A stretch of 53,081 bases of DNA, taken from NCBI GenBank assembly GCA_016839815.1, contig JAEOTM010000198.1:1-53081 (forward strand), read 5' to 3'. Under the pieces are notes generated by a model. The model saw only the letters and a list, made by a program, of their open reading frames with translations. It did not search any database and was not told the origin of the DNA. Positions 8,147 to 16,087 of the stretch are shown in pieces (within the stretch, counting starts at the first letter, position 1; each line of letters opens with the position of its first letter). The stretch is from Candidatus Hodarchaeota archaeon (GTDB lineage Archaea > Asgardarchaeota > Heimdallarchaeia > Hodarchaeales > Hodarchaeaceae). Position numbers and translations under genes: made by a program.

Positions 8147-9796
8147 TTAGCTTCTCGGGATCTTGGTTTCCTTATCTCCACATGAGAGTGAAGTACGAAA
8201 TAAACCAAGTTTATGACGTGTCCCAGAATGAATCTCCACTTCTTCCACATTGATTAGACCACTTTCATAAATAGAAATTACATTAAATGTGTTTAAACGT
8301 CGTGAACGAATTTTTTTGCTTGAAAATGTCCCAGCATTGACAAATACAGTATTCTCAACTTGCATGGTCGTTGCATAATGTTCCAAACCTGAAAGAACAA
8401 GCGGTACGTTATGGGATGTGAGAAACTGGATAACATCACCCGCATCTTTTACAGCTCTCTTGAAGTAACTTCTAGGAATTGGTAACACCGAGTGATGCAT
8501 AGCAACGAAAAAGAACTTATATTTCCCATAACAATCATATTCGTGTTCAATCATTCTCATACGGCTTCTGCCGACATGACCAGCACCATCAGCACCTGTA
8601 TTGATCCCTAAAATACGTACTGCTGGATCCTCATAAATTGGATCCAAAGGACCCACCTGTTGTACCCACAATTCCCGCCCAAAGGGCTGTAAATCGCGAG
8701 TTCCTGGAACAATAAGATAGGGTACCCCTACTTCACTCAATTCTCTAAGTTTTTGTTTAGCTAAAGCGAAATCCTCGGGATAGGAGTCATTGGTTAAGTC
8801 TCCTGTGTGAATAAGGACATTAGGTTTTTCTCGTAACATCATCTTAATGCCTAGGTCATATATCTTGCTTAAGAAGTCATTTCCATTAGTAAAATGTGTG
8901 TCAGAGAAATGACATATTTTTGAAATTAATTTTTCCCCTGGTACCAAAAAACCTGCTTTTACTGCCAATTCTCCTTTCCATATTCGCTGAGTTTCTTGAT
9001 TAGCAGTTAAGAATTTTGAATATGTATCGCTTCCGTGAAATTGAACATTAATATTCTTATCCTTAACAATAATATCGACAAATGTATGACCTGCTGTTCC
9101 CCTCGTTTTGAAACTACTAAACGTACCAGAATTGATCAATAATGCTCTGCGTTCACCATTCGACAAAGAAAAAACATTGGGATAATGTCGATGCGCAGTT
9201 ATTAAAACATCAATACCAGCACTCCATATCACTTGAGAAACATCTCCAGCATCTAATATCATAGATCTCTCTCTTCCTGTACTAGGGATGGGTAAGAGAT
9301 GATGGTGAAAACAGAGGATTTTCAGAACATCGTCAGGTATTGTCTCAAGCTCGGCGATTGCTTCGATTCCACGATCACCTATGCGTCCAGTATTTTCATC
9401 AGGTTCTGAAGAGTCTATTCCTAAGATCACCATGTTTCCTCCCGCTTCTCGGGTGTCGATGTAAAATTGTCGATCACCAAAAAATCGTTTCCATAGCTGA
9501 TCTCCAATATTTCTCATATCATGGTTTCCTGGAATGGTGTACAATTCTCTTACTGTTGGAAAATGAGTTTGTAAGATTTCTTTCGATAATTCAAAATCCT
9601 CGTAAGTACCAGAGTCAGTAATATCTCCTAAATGTAACACTAATGCATTAGGATTCTTTTTTAGTCGTTTATTAATTAAAATTGCTCCCGTTTCAAACGC
9701 ATCTTGATGAAATAAACCAGTAAATTTTGATATATGTGTATCAGAGAATATCAGCAATTCTTCATATCTAGGTCTCTTTTTTGATCGTTTACCCAT
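8147..9796 (-). CDS. Tandem calcineurin-like metallophosphoesterase
   Basis: 549 residues made of two metallophosphoesterase domains, about 15-255 and 292-520. Domain 1 has the metal motifs in order: FSDTHIS, HLGDITD, PGNHDMR, FHHHLLP and TAHRHYP. Domain 2 repeats the order but is degraded: FSDTHFT and HTGDLTND are intact, while GNHD has become GTRD and GHxH has become GLEH, with MHHSVLP kept. Only the first domain is therefore likely to bind two metals normally. The two halves also share linker wording (sITN/NSGTFSS versus VNAGTFSS), which shows that they arose by duplication. The family includes cyclic-nucleotide and nucleotide phosphodiesterases; the substrate is unknown. The start is ATG. 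Confidence 0.9.
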   Translation of the reverse strand: MGKRSKKRPRYEELLIFSDTHISKFTGLFHQDAFETGAILINKRLKKNPNALVLHLGDITDSGTYEDFELSKEILQTHFPTVRELYTIPGNHDMRNIGDQLWKRFFGDRQFYIDTREAGGNMVILGIDSSEPDENTGRIGDRGIEAIAELETIPDDVLKILCFHHHLLPIPSTGRERSMILDAGDVSQVIWSAGIDVLITAHRHYPNVFSLSNGERRALLINSGTFSSFKTRGTAGHTFVDIIVKDKNINVQFHGSDTYSKFLTANQETQRIWKGELAVKAGFLVPGEKLISKICHFSDTHFTNGNDFLSKIYDLGIKMMLREKPNVLIHTGDLTNDSYPEDFALAKQKLRELSEVGVPYLIVPGTRDLQPFGRELWVQQVGPLDPIYEDPAVRILGINTGADGAGHVGRSRMRMIEHEYDCYGKYKFFFVAMHHSVLPIPRSYFKRAVKDAGDVIQFLTSHNVPLVLSGLEHYATTMQVENTVFVNAGTFSSKKIRSRRLNTFNVISIYESGLINVEEVEIHSGTRHKLGLFRTSLSCGDKETKIPRS

Positions 9797-9999
9797 GTGA
9801 TGCGCTTCCTAATAGATTTTTACCCTATTCTCACGGATTTAAGATAAAGAATTTGTAGTGGTTAACTTTTACTAGTGGATGCAAATCCTTTGAATATAAA
9901 TAAATCTGCCTTTATGTTAATAAATACTCCTTTTTCTATGCTATTAAGTGTATTACGAAATAATGGATAGGCTATTGGCGTTACCTTGGAGAAATATTC

Positions 10000-12126
10000 A
10001 TGACATCTAAAACCTGCTCTCGTTGTAAAGGAAGTGGTATTTTAACTACCAAAACAAAGAAAAAATGTCCTCAATGCCGTGGAATGGGATCCACTAAAAT
10101 TACAATTGGAGGAGGAATACCTAATCCCAAAGATATCTGCTCAAAGTGTAAAGGTTCTGGAAAAATCGAAATAAACAAAGATAAACCTTGTCCTACATGT
10201 TCGGGAACAGGAACACTTCAATTTAAATGTGCTATATGCGGAAATCTTCTAAAAAACAACCAAAGTGATGTTTGTCCAAGTTGTCATAAAACTATTACGC
10301 TTTACCAGCTAATTCCTCCAGTAACAAAGCAAGCAGTTGAATTCAAGCGTTTATATATTGGGAAAGTAGTAACAATAACCGATTTCGGTTATTTTGTTCA
10401 ATTAGCCCCAAAAATTGAGGGTCTAGTAAGAGATAAACATTTTTCTGGGAAAATTGCTGATACAGTAATTGTGAAGCTTCTAAATAAAAAAGGAGAAAAA
10501 TTTGAGTTTGAGTATCTCCAAATCAAAAAATTTGACGATTTTCCAGTTAAAAGACTTCACGATCCAATACCTTTGGAGAAAATCCATCAAAAACGAGAAG
10601 TTGGAGCATATCTTTCTTTTATGGCTCGGATAGAAAACATTCGCCAAATTCCTAATGGACCCAAAGTATTCACATTGCTTGATGAAACTGGAAATATTGA
10701 AGCGGCAGCTTTTCGCTTAGATTTTGTAAATGAAATGTCTGTAGGGGATATTGTTGAAGTAGCAGGGCAATTTAATGTTCATCGAGGAGCAGAGCAAATT
10801 GAAATTGTCAATATGTTTATTGTAGAGGAAGCGTATTCAAACGCATTTACAAAAAAATTGGAGCGACACTTAGATTCTATTAGTGAACCTCAGAATATTG
10901 ATTTCTTGGTAAAATCGAATGTTCTTACTCTCCTAAAGCCTAAGTTTATCGCGGTAGCAAAACGTCTCCGAAGAGCATTTTTTGACTCTCAACCAATCAT
11001 AATTCGTCATCACAATGACTGTGATGGGATTTGTGCAGGTATTGCAGTAGAATTATCATTACGTCAATTATGGATGGATACTTACCAACAACTTGATGAG
11101 GATAAACTCCGCCATTTAATTAAACGAACAGTTAACAAACCTCCTTTTTATGATCCTTTGGATGCAGTTCGCGATGTTAACTTTGCATTAGAAGATGAAA
11201 ATCGTTTTGGAGATAAACTCCCAATAGTTCTAATGCTCGATACAGGAAGTAGTGAAGAGAGTCTGTTTTCCTATAAATTGCTGCAAACCTATAATATGGA
11301 AGTAATGGTTGTTGATCATCACTTTCCTTCGGCTTCTGTTCAAGAAGTTGTGAGTAATCACTTAAATAATTACTATGCTGGTGGTGATTATAACATTTGT
11401 ACGGGAATGCTAGGAGTAGAATTAGCTCGCTTCATTAATCCTGCAGTCACAGATGATCTAATCCATATTCCAGCGATTTCTGGTATAGGTGATCGAGTTA
11501 AAGGAGCAGAATTTGAGCAATACTTAGAGTTTGCAAGTGAACGGAATTATACCCAATCTTTCCTGTCAGATATTGCTATCGCTGTTGACTATCAGGCATA
11601 TTTCCTTAAGTTTTCTCCTGGACGGCTATTATTAACGGATCTTCTTGGAATAAAGGGAACAGATGAACGTCAACTAGCTTTTGTTAAACTATTAGCTACA
11701 GAAGCCCGAGACCTTTTAGAAAAACAACTTCATATTTCTCTTGAATATTGTCAAGAGACTGTTTTACCAAATGGAATACGTTTAGCAATTTTAGATGTCG
11801 AACAATTTGCCAGTCGATTTGATTATCCTCCCCCTGGAAAAATAACTGGTAGTTTATTTGACCATCTTGGTGGACTTAATCCAGATGCACCACTCGTGAC
11901 TATTGGTTTAGGCCCTGATTTTGCGATATTTCGATCGCAACATGTTAAGCTTGATTTTCCGAATCTTGTGAGAGCTCTAGCAGAAGATCTGCCTCATGCT
12001 AATATTGAGGGCGGAGGTCATGAAATAGTGGGAAGTTTAAAGTTTATTACTGGTGCAAGATCTGAATTTATCGAATTAATTCAAGAGAAATTAACGATTA
12101 TTAGCGTTTCTGTTTCGGAGGAGTAA
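10000..12126 (+). CDS. Archaeal RecJ-like DHH phosphoesterase with DnaJ-type zinc finger (COG1107 type)
   Basis: 708 residues with a distinctive domain order. There are four CxxCxGxG repeats like the DnaJ zinc finger (about 4-75), then a further CxxC...CxxC ribbon (77-95). An S1-like RNA-binding domain follows (about 115-180, GKVVTITDFGYFVQL), then an OB-fold (about 205-275), then the DHH nuclease core. Catalytic blocks are RHHNDCDGICAG near 336, LMLDTGS near 408, VVDHHFP near 437, and the DHHA1 motif GGGHEIVGS near 671. Relatives in archaea are RecJ/GAN-like nucleases or phosphoesterases implicated in replication and repair or in RNA turnover; the S1 domain argues for a nucleic-acid substrate that may be RNA. 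The ATG start has GGAG eight bases upstream. It appears to be a single-gene unit. Confidence 0.93.
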   Translation: MTSKTCSRCKGSGILTTKTKKKCPQCRGMGSTKITIGGGIPNPKDICSKCKGSGKIEINKDKPCPTCSGTGTLQFKCAICGNLLKNNQSDVCPSCHKTITLYQLIPPVTKQAVEFKRLYIGKVVTITDFGYFVQLAPKIEGLVRDKHFSGKIADTVIVKLLNKKGEKFEFEYLQIKKFDDFPVKRLHDPIPLEKIHQKREVGAYLSFMARIENIRQIPNGPKVFTLLDETGNIEAAAFRLDFVNEMSVGDIVEVAGQFNVHRGAEQIEIVNMFIVEEAYSNAFTKKLERHLDSISEPQNIDFLVKSNVLTLLKPKFIAVAKRLRRAFFDSQPIIIRHHNDCDGICAGIAVELSLRQLWMDTYQQLDEDKLRHLIKRTVNKPPFYDPLDAVRDVNFALEDENRFGDKLPIVLMLDTGSSEESLFSYKLLQTYNMEVMVVDHHFPSASVQEVVSNHLNNYYAGGDYNICTGMLGVELARFINPAVTDDLIHIPAISGIGDRVKGAEFEQYLEFASERNYTQSFLSDIAIAVDYQAYFLKFSPGRLLLTDLLGIKGTDERQLAFVKLLATEARDLLEKQLHISLEYCQETVLPNGIRLAILDVEQFASRFDYPPPGKITGSLFDHLGGLNPDAPLVTIGLGPDFAIFRSQHVKLDFPNLVRALAEDLPHANIEGGGHEIVGSLKFITGARSEFIELIQEKLTIISVSVSEE

Positions 12127-12163
12127 TTAAGAGGCGGAACGTGTGATTAATGGGAATTAAAGC

Positions 12164-12199
12164 ATATAAATGATTCATGACCAGTAAAATAACGTGGTG
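12164..12199 (+). promoter_or_regulatory. Promoter and ribosome binding site for the GNAT gene
   Basis: A TATA-like atataaatg at 12164-12172 lies at the right distance to start transcription near 12193. A GGTG at 12196-12199 lies six bases before the ATG at 12206. GGTG matches the part of the GGAGGTGATC complement of the 16S rRNA 3' end that several genes in this window use. Confidence 0.4.
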
Positions 12200-12205
12200 T
12201 AATCA

Positions 12206-12802
12206 ATGAAGTATCAGATTGCGGATTATTCATCTAAGTACGAGCTTCAATGGTTAGAATGTATGAAGGAGACTTTTTATTCCTCATTATATTTTGATAC
12301 AATCTTAAAGATTAAACCACGATATGAGAATTCCCTATTAGAACTAGTAGCTCTTCGCGGGAATAGAATAGTCGGTTTTCTGGATATAGAATCAATTCCA
12401 CCAACAGAACAATTATGCAACGAGAATAATGAAAATTGTGGTCAGATAACCCTTCTTGGAGTACATCCTCTCTATAGACGACAAAAAATTGCTACTCAAC
12501 TCCTTCACTCCGCAATTGTCCGAATAAAAAAGAAAAACGGGATTAAGAGATTGGAAGCTTCATTTAGAGAAGATGAGGGAGTACATAACTGGTTCCTTTC
12601 AATGGAATTTAAACAGTGTGAGAAGTACTATGAGGTAAGTTTTAGTCAAGATTTCTTCATGAAATATGGAATTGATCTTCCTTTTGGTATAAACCCTAGT
12701 ATCTTAACTGGATTTGTTGATCAATCTGGTTTTAGACTTCTTACTACTGATCACCCTCCTGAAAAGACATTTCCATATCTGATAATGGAAAAACTACTGT
12801 AG
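12206..12802 (+). CDS. GNAT family N-acetyltransferase
   Basis: 198 residues with a single GNAT fold. Motif A reads LGVHPLYRRQKIATQLLHSA (about 90-109); the Arg-Arg-Gln-Lys-Ile-Ala loop has Lys at the usual first glycine, as in some RimI relatives. The last 60 residues extend beyond a minimal GNAT domain and end in a region with ILTGFVDQSGF that was not recognised. The substrate is unknown. It has its own likely promoter (12164) and converges on the third methyltransferase gene with two bases between stop codons. Confidence 0.85.
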   Translation: MKYQIADYSSKYELQWLECMKETFYSSLYFDTILKIKPRYENSLLELVALRGNRIVGFLDIESIPPTEQLCNENNENCGQITLLGVHPLYRRQKIATQLLHSAIVRIKKKNGIKRLEASFREDEGVHNWFLSMEFKQCEKYYEVSFSQDFFMKYGIDLPFGINPSILTGFVDQSGFRLLTTDHPPEKTFPYLIMEKLL

Positions 12803-12804
12803 CC

Positions 12805-14133
12805 TCATTCTTTTCTAAAAATAAGGCAATATTGATGGCATCTATTGCCTACCCAAGCATTATTGACTCCCAATGCTAGAAGACGTTTATCGTCTTGTAG
12901 CCAAATCTTTTCATCTTTTAAAACCCATCCGATTGAAGATATACTTGTCGCAGTATCATACGCTAAGGGAAAAAGCTTACCAGTGGTAAATACATTATTC
13001 GTTATGACCATTAAATATCCTTTAGGTTTCACGAGATCATAAATTTGAAGAAATATATCTTTTTGAATCTCTAGAAAACGATCATAATTTGTTATGTTTG
13101 CCAGATCACGCTGATTAACTTCACTATACTTCGTATCAAGCCCTTTATCTTTACGCCCTTTTTGACGCATCTCTGTACGATCTAATTGACTCCAATATGG
13201 TGGGGAGGTTATAACGAAATCTATCTTAGTATATTTGCGTTTTGTCCATAATTCAGAGATTTTTGAGCTATCTCCTTGGATTACGTGCCAATACCCCTCC
13301 TTTCGAGTAGTGTACAGTGGACTGTATGGAAGAGATTTGATAGCTAAAAGACGTTCCTTACTTATCTGAACATATTTTTCCGATAGTTCTATCCCAATGG
13401 CGTTTCTATTACTTTGCTTAGCAGCAATTACTGTACTACCACTACCTAAAAAAGGATCTAGTACTAATTCCCCTGGCTTAGTAAAGAATGTGATAAATTT
13501 ACGAACCAAAAGTTCTGGAAATTTTGCAGGATGAAGGATTTCGTTCTTTTTGCGTGGGGGTGGCCTCACGATAGTCCAAGATTTTGTCATACGAAGCCAT
13601 TCCCTTCCTGTGAGAGTGTTTAATTTATTTTTTTCACTTAAAATTCCGAAAGGCTTCTTTTTTCTCCCCTTTTTTAGTACAATAGTCCTTAATTCTTGCT
13701 TTTGCTGTTCTTCAGCTTTAAATACGTGAAATGTGTTATCATCTGATTCCTCGACTATATTAATCAATAATTCTTCTATTTCTTGATTGTAAATTGTCAA
13801 GAGCTGTGATCTTACAGACTTTAAGAAGAGCAGAAATAAGGAGAGTGTCTCTTGTTCAATGAGATTTTCAATTAACGGGATAAATATCAACGGTGTTTCA
13901 AGATCCAAGTAAAAACATGAAAGTTGATGATCCTGAATCTTTAGAACAAGCTGATAGCAACTCAAGTTATTACGCTCAATAAGTTCCCAGAAACCTTTGA
14001 AACTGGAATTTTCAGCATCTATAAGGAGAGAAGGAAAAGAAAAAGTATGTAAAAGGGTATGAGGATAACTAATTAGTTCAAAATATTCTCTTATTTCATG
14101 TGAAACATCTACTAGCTGTTTAGACGAGTTCAT
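12805..14133 (-). CDS. DNA methyltransferase, N4-cytosine/N6-adenine type
   Basis: 442 residues. The first 150 or so have no recognised motif. Then come LTGREWLRMTKSW, HPAKFPELLVRKFI, the SAM motif LDPFLGSGSTVIAAKQ near residue 226, a GDSSKI acidic loop, and the catalytic motif ITSPPYWSQLDRTE near residue 309. SPPYW is the form typical of N4-cytosine methylases, although some adenine enzymes share it. In many enzymes of this family (beta class) SPPY precedes DPF.GSG; here the order is reversed, with motif I first. No restriction gene lies beside it. It is the third methylase in the first 14 kb but is not closely similar to the other two. The start is ATG. Confidence 0.87.
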   Translation of the reverse strand: MNSSKQLVDVSHEIREYFELISYPHTLLHTFSFPSLLIDAENSSFKGFWELIERNNLSCYQLVLKIQDHQLSCFYLDLETPLIFIPLIENLIEQETLSLFLLFLKSVRSQLLTIYNQEIEELLINIVEESDDNTFHVFKAEEQQKQELRTIVLKKGRKKKPFGILSEKNKLNTLTGREWLRMTKSWTIVRPPPRKKNEILHPAKFPELLVRKFITFFTKPGELVLDPFLGSGSTVIAAKQSNRNAIGIELSEKYVQISKERLLAIKSLPYSPLYTTRKEGYWHVIQGDSSKISELWTKRKYTKIDFVITSPPYWSQLDRTEMRQKGRKDKGLDTKYSEVNQRDLANITNYDRFLEIQKDIFLQIYDLVKPKGYLMVITNNVFTTGKLFPLAYDTATSISSIGWVLKDEKIWLQDDKRLLALGVNNAWVGNRCHQYCLIFRKE

Positions 14134-14268
14134 TGATCTATTAGTCTTCCTTTCTTCTCAAAATTATTCTCTGATCCTATAGAGTTGCTAGATAAGAAAC
14201 TTAAAAAGGATATTTTGAAGGATTTAATTGAATTCAATCTACATTCAATTTTTTGGGGTTTTCTCAGT

Positions 14269-14646
14269 ATGGTTGATTATTGCATTAATTGTGGTCAAAA
14301 ACTGAATATTGATGATATTTTTTGTAGTAACTGCGGGAGTGAGGTAGAAAAAGGAAAAATATCAGATAGTACAAATTATCAGCCTAGATCAGTACATTCT
14401 GGTCGAGAACATGTAACCCAACCTAAACTGTACCGAACTCGAGAAGATCGATGGGTAGCAGGTGTCTGTGGAGGTTTAGGGAGGCACTTTAATATTGATC
14501 CGATTCTTATTCGTATTGGGTTTATTCTTTTAGTTATACCATATGCCGCAGGTATTATTCTTTATATCATCTTAGCAATTTTTATTGAAGAAGAACCACT
14601 AAATACAGAATTCGCTCCACCAATGAAACCTGAGTCTTCTTATTAG
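14269..14646 (+). CDS. Zinc-ribbon PspC-domain membrane protein
   Basis: About 125 residues from the ATG at 14269; an in-frame TTG at 14185 would add 28 residues that do not resemble the family. It opens with a double-CxxC zinc ribbon (CINCGQ and CSNCGS, about 5-26), then a polar linker. A PspC domain follows (about 58-112), with the hallmark GVCGGLGRHFNIDPILIRIGF and a hydrophobic helix (PYAAGIILYIILAIFI). PspC domains sit in the membrane and in bacteria sense envelope stress. Zinc-ribbon plus PspC fusions are common in archaea, with unknown function. It is divergent from the methylase gene. Confidence 0.85.
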   Translation: MVDYCINCGQKLNIDDIFCSNCGSEVEKGKISDSTNYQPRSVHSGREHVTQPKLYRTREDRWVAGVCGGLGRHFNIDPILIRIGFILLVIPYAAGIILYIILAIFIEEEPLNTEFAPPMKPESSY

Positions 14647-14761
14647 TAAACCCTTACGTCTTTGTGGAATATTTAGTAGTGTTCGTTGAATCTCGTATCG
14701 ACTTTTTTAAAATGTACTCCTATCCTTGCAGAGCTTAATTAATTAAAAGGATTTGACAACA

Positions 14762-14989
14762 ATGAAATATGATATTGAATTACCCGAAGAATTGGTTGAC
14801 TACTTCGATTCTGTTTTTACACTATTCGAATTAGGATTTACTAATAAAGAAAACATGTTGAAGCATATATTACTTGAAGGTCTTGAACACAGATTGGAAC
14901 ACATGGCTGAAAACCAAAGTTTTAGTCAACATAAGAAATATCACAATCTGATCGATGCTGAAAAGACAAAATGTATTATTTCAGAATAA
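14762..14989 (+). CDS. Small hypothetical protein, possibly ribbon-helix-helix-like
   Basis: 75 residues from the ATG at 14762; a TTG nine bases upstream is an alternative, but AAAAGG lies too close to it. The N-terminal strand YDIELPEELVDYF followed by two helices (SVFTLFELGFTNKENMLKHILLEGLEHRLEHM, described here in two parts by the turn after GFTN) is reminiscent of ribbon-helix-helix DNA-binding proteins. The match is weak and the order is not definitive. No neighbour shares its transcript. Confidence 0.45.
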   Translation: MKYDIELPEELVDYFDSVFTLFELGFTNKENMLKHILLEGLEHRLEHMAENQSFSQHKKYHNLIDAEKTKCIISE

Positions 14990-15052
14990 TTTTTCTTTAG
15001 GGAATTAATCCCACCGTTTTTTTCCTCATCAAGATATATTTTAGAGGAATAC

Positions 15053-15226
15053 TCATTCTTTTTCTTTATATTCAATTTCTACAAGAATTTTATTAATTTC
15101 CATTCCTTTTACACGTAAGGAATTTACCATTCCAAAAACAGATTGTCCTATAAAGTCTTGTACAAACTGTTTAATACCAATTGACTTGTCATTGACTTTC
15201 AACTTCACACTATTTACTTCTTTCAT
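15053..15226 (-). CDS. Small conserved archaeal-type protein
   Basis: 57 residues from the ATG at 15226, which has GGTG six bases upstream; GTG and TTG codons at 15235 and 15238 are alternatives. The pattern VKLKVNDKSIGI then FVQDFIGQSVFGMVNSLRV then INKILVEIEY is one strand, one helix and one strand. It resembles a short archaeal family I recall, with a 'V.LKVNG..I.LN.FV...I...I.G.V.SLKG' layout, of unknown function. It is divergent from the ABC transporter pair. Confidence 0.55.
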   Translation of the reverse strand: MKEVNSVKLKVNDKSIGIKQFVQDFIGQSVFGMVNSLRVKGMEINKILVEIEYKEKE

Positions 15227-15313
15227 TCCTGACACCAAAAGTAATTTTAATTAATATCTGGGAGATAATTTTTAAAATTCTATCCAGCCCGTATCATAGG
15301 TGAGTTCTTTCCG

Positions 15314-16063
15314 GTGTCAGAATTGTCCTTAATTAATCTTGAAAACGTATCCAAAGACTATACAATGGGAGAAGTGGAAGTTAATGCCCTTGCTGACCTT
15401 TCCTTAGAAATTGGCAAAGGGAAATTCGTAATTCTTATTGGCCCATCTGGAACAGGGAAGAGTACGCTATTAAATCTAATAAGTGCTATTGATACCCCAT
15501 CTAAAGGTAGAATTCTGATTGAAGGGGTTGATATCTCCTTTCTAACTCGAAAACAACGCGCTCAATTTCGGAGACATAAAATTGGGTTTATTTTTCAATT
15601 TTTTAATCTAATACCAACCTTGACAGCAGTTGAAAACGTTGAGTTTGGACTTGCGTTAGTAGGTGTACCTGATTCATCAGGAAATCGCTCATATAATACA
15701 AAGGAAATTCATGCTACTGCTTTGGAATGGTTAGAAAAAGTTGGACTAACACATCGAGCCAATCACTTTCCTAGTCAAATGAGTGGGGGTGAACAGCAAA
15801 GAGTTGCCATTGCAAGAGCATTGGCTAAAAATCCTCCGATAATAATCGCTGATGAACCGACTGGTAACTTGGATTTTCGCACAGGTATCAAAGTATTAAA
15901 ATTGATGAAAGAATTAAACAAAGAAACTCAAAAAACTTTTATCATTGCAACTCACAATAGCCAACTGGCAAAAATCGCTGATTATGTAATTTCTCTACAA
16001 ATGGGGGGGATAGAAACTTATGAACAAATTCCACAAGATGATTTGGACAGACTCATATGGTAA
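15314..16063 (+). CDS. ABC transporter ATPase (LolD/MacB type)
   Basis: 249 residues with every ABC ATPase motif. Walker [12 protein letters not shown] is near residue 43 and the Q-loop IFQFFNLIP near 95. The signature [15 protein letters not shown] is near 155, Walker [13 protein letters not shown] near 177, and the switch His in IATHNSQ near 215. The ADEPTGNLD form is typical of the LolD/MacB/FtsE branch. The permease follows 24 bases downstream, so the two form one transporter. The start is GTG at 15314, or possibly TTG at 15323, which has GGTG six bases ahead. These exporters move lipoproteins, peptides or act as mechanotransmitters. Confidence 0.95.
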   Translation: MSELSLINLENVSKDYTMGEVEVNALADLSLEIGKGKFVILIGPSGTGKSTLLNLISAIDTPSKGRILIEGVDISFLTRKQRAQFRRHKIGFIFQFFNLIPTLTAVENVEFGLALVGVPDSSGNRSYNTKEIHATALEWLEKVGLTHRANHFPSQMSGGEQQRVAIARALAKNPPIIIADEPTGNLDFRTGIKVLKLMKELNKETQKTFIIATHNSQLAKIADYVISLQMGGIETYEQIPQDDLDRLIW

Positions 16064-16087
16064 GATTCGAAAGGGAAAACACCACTC

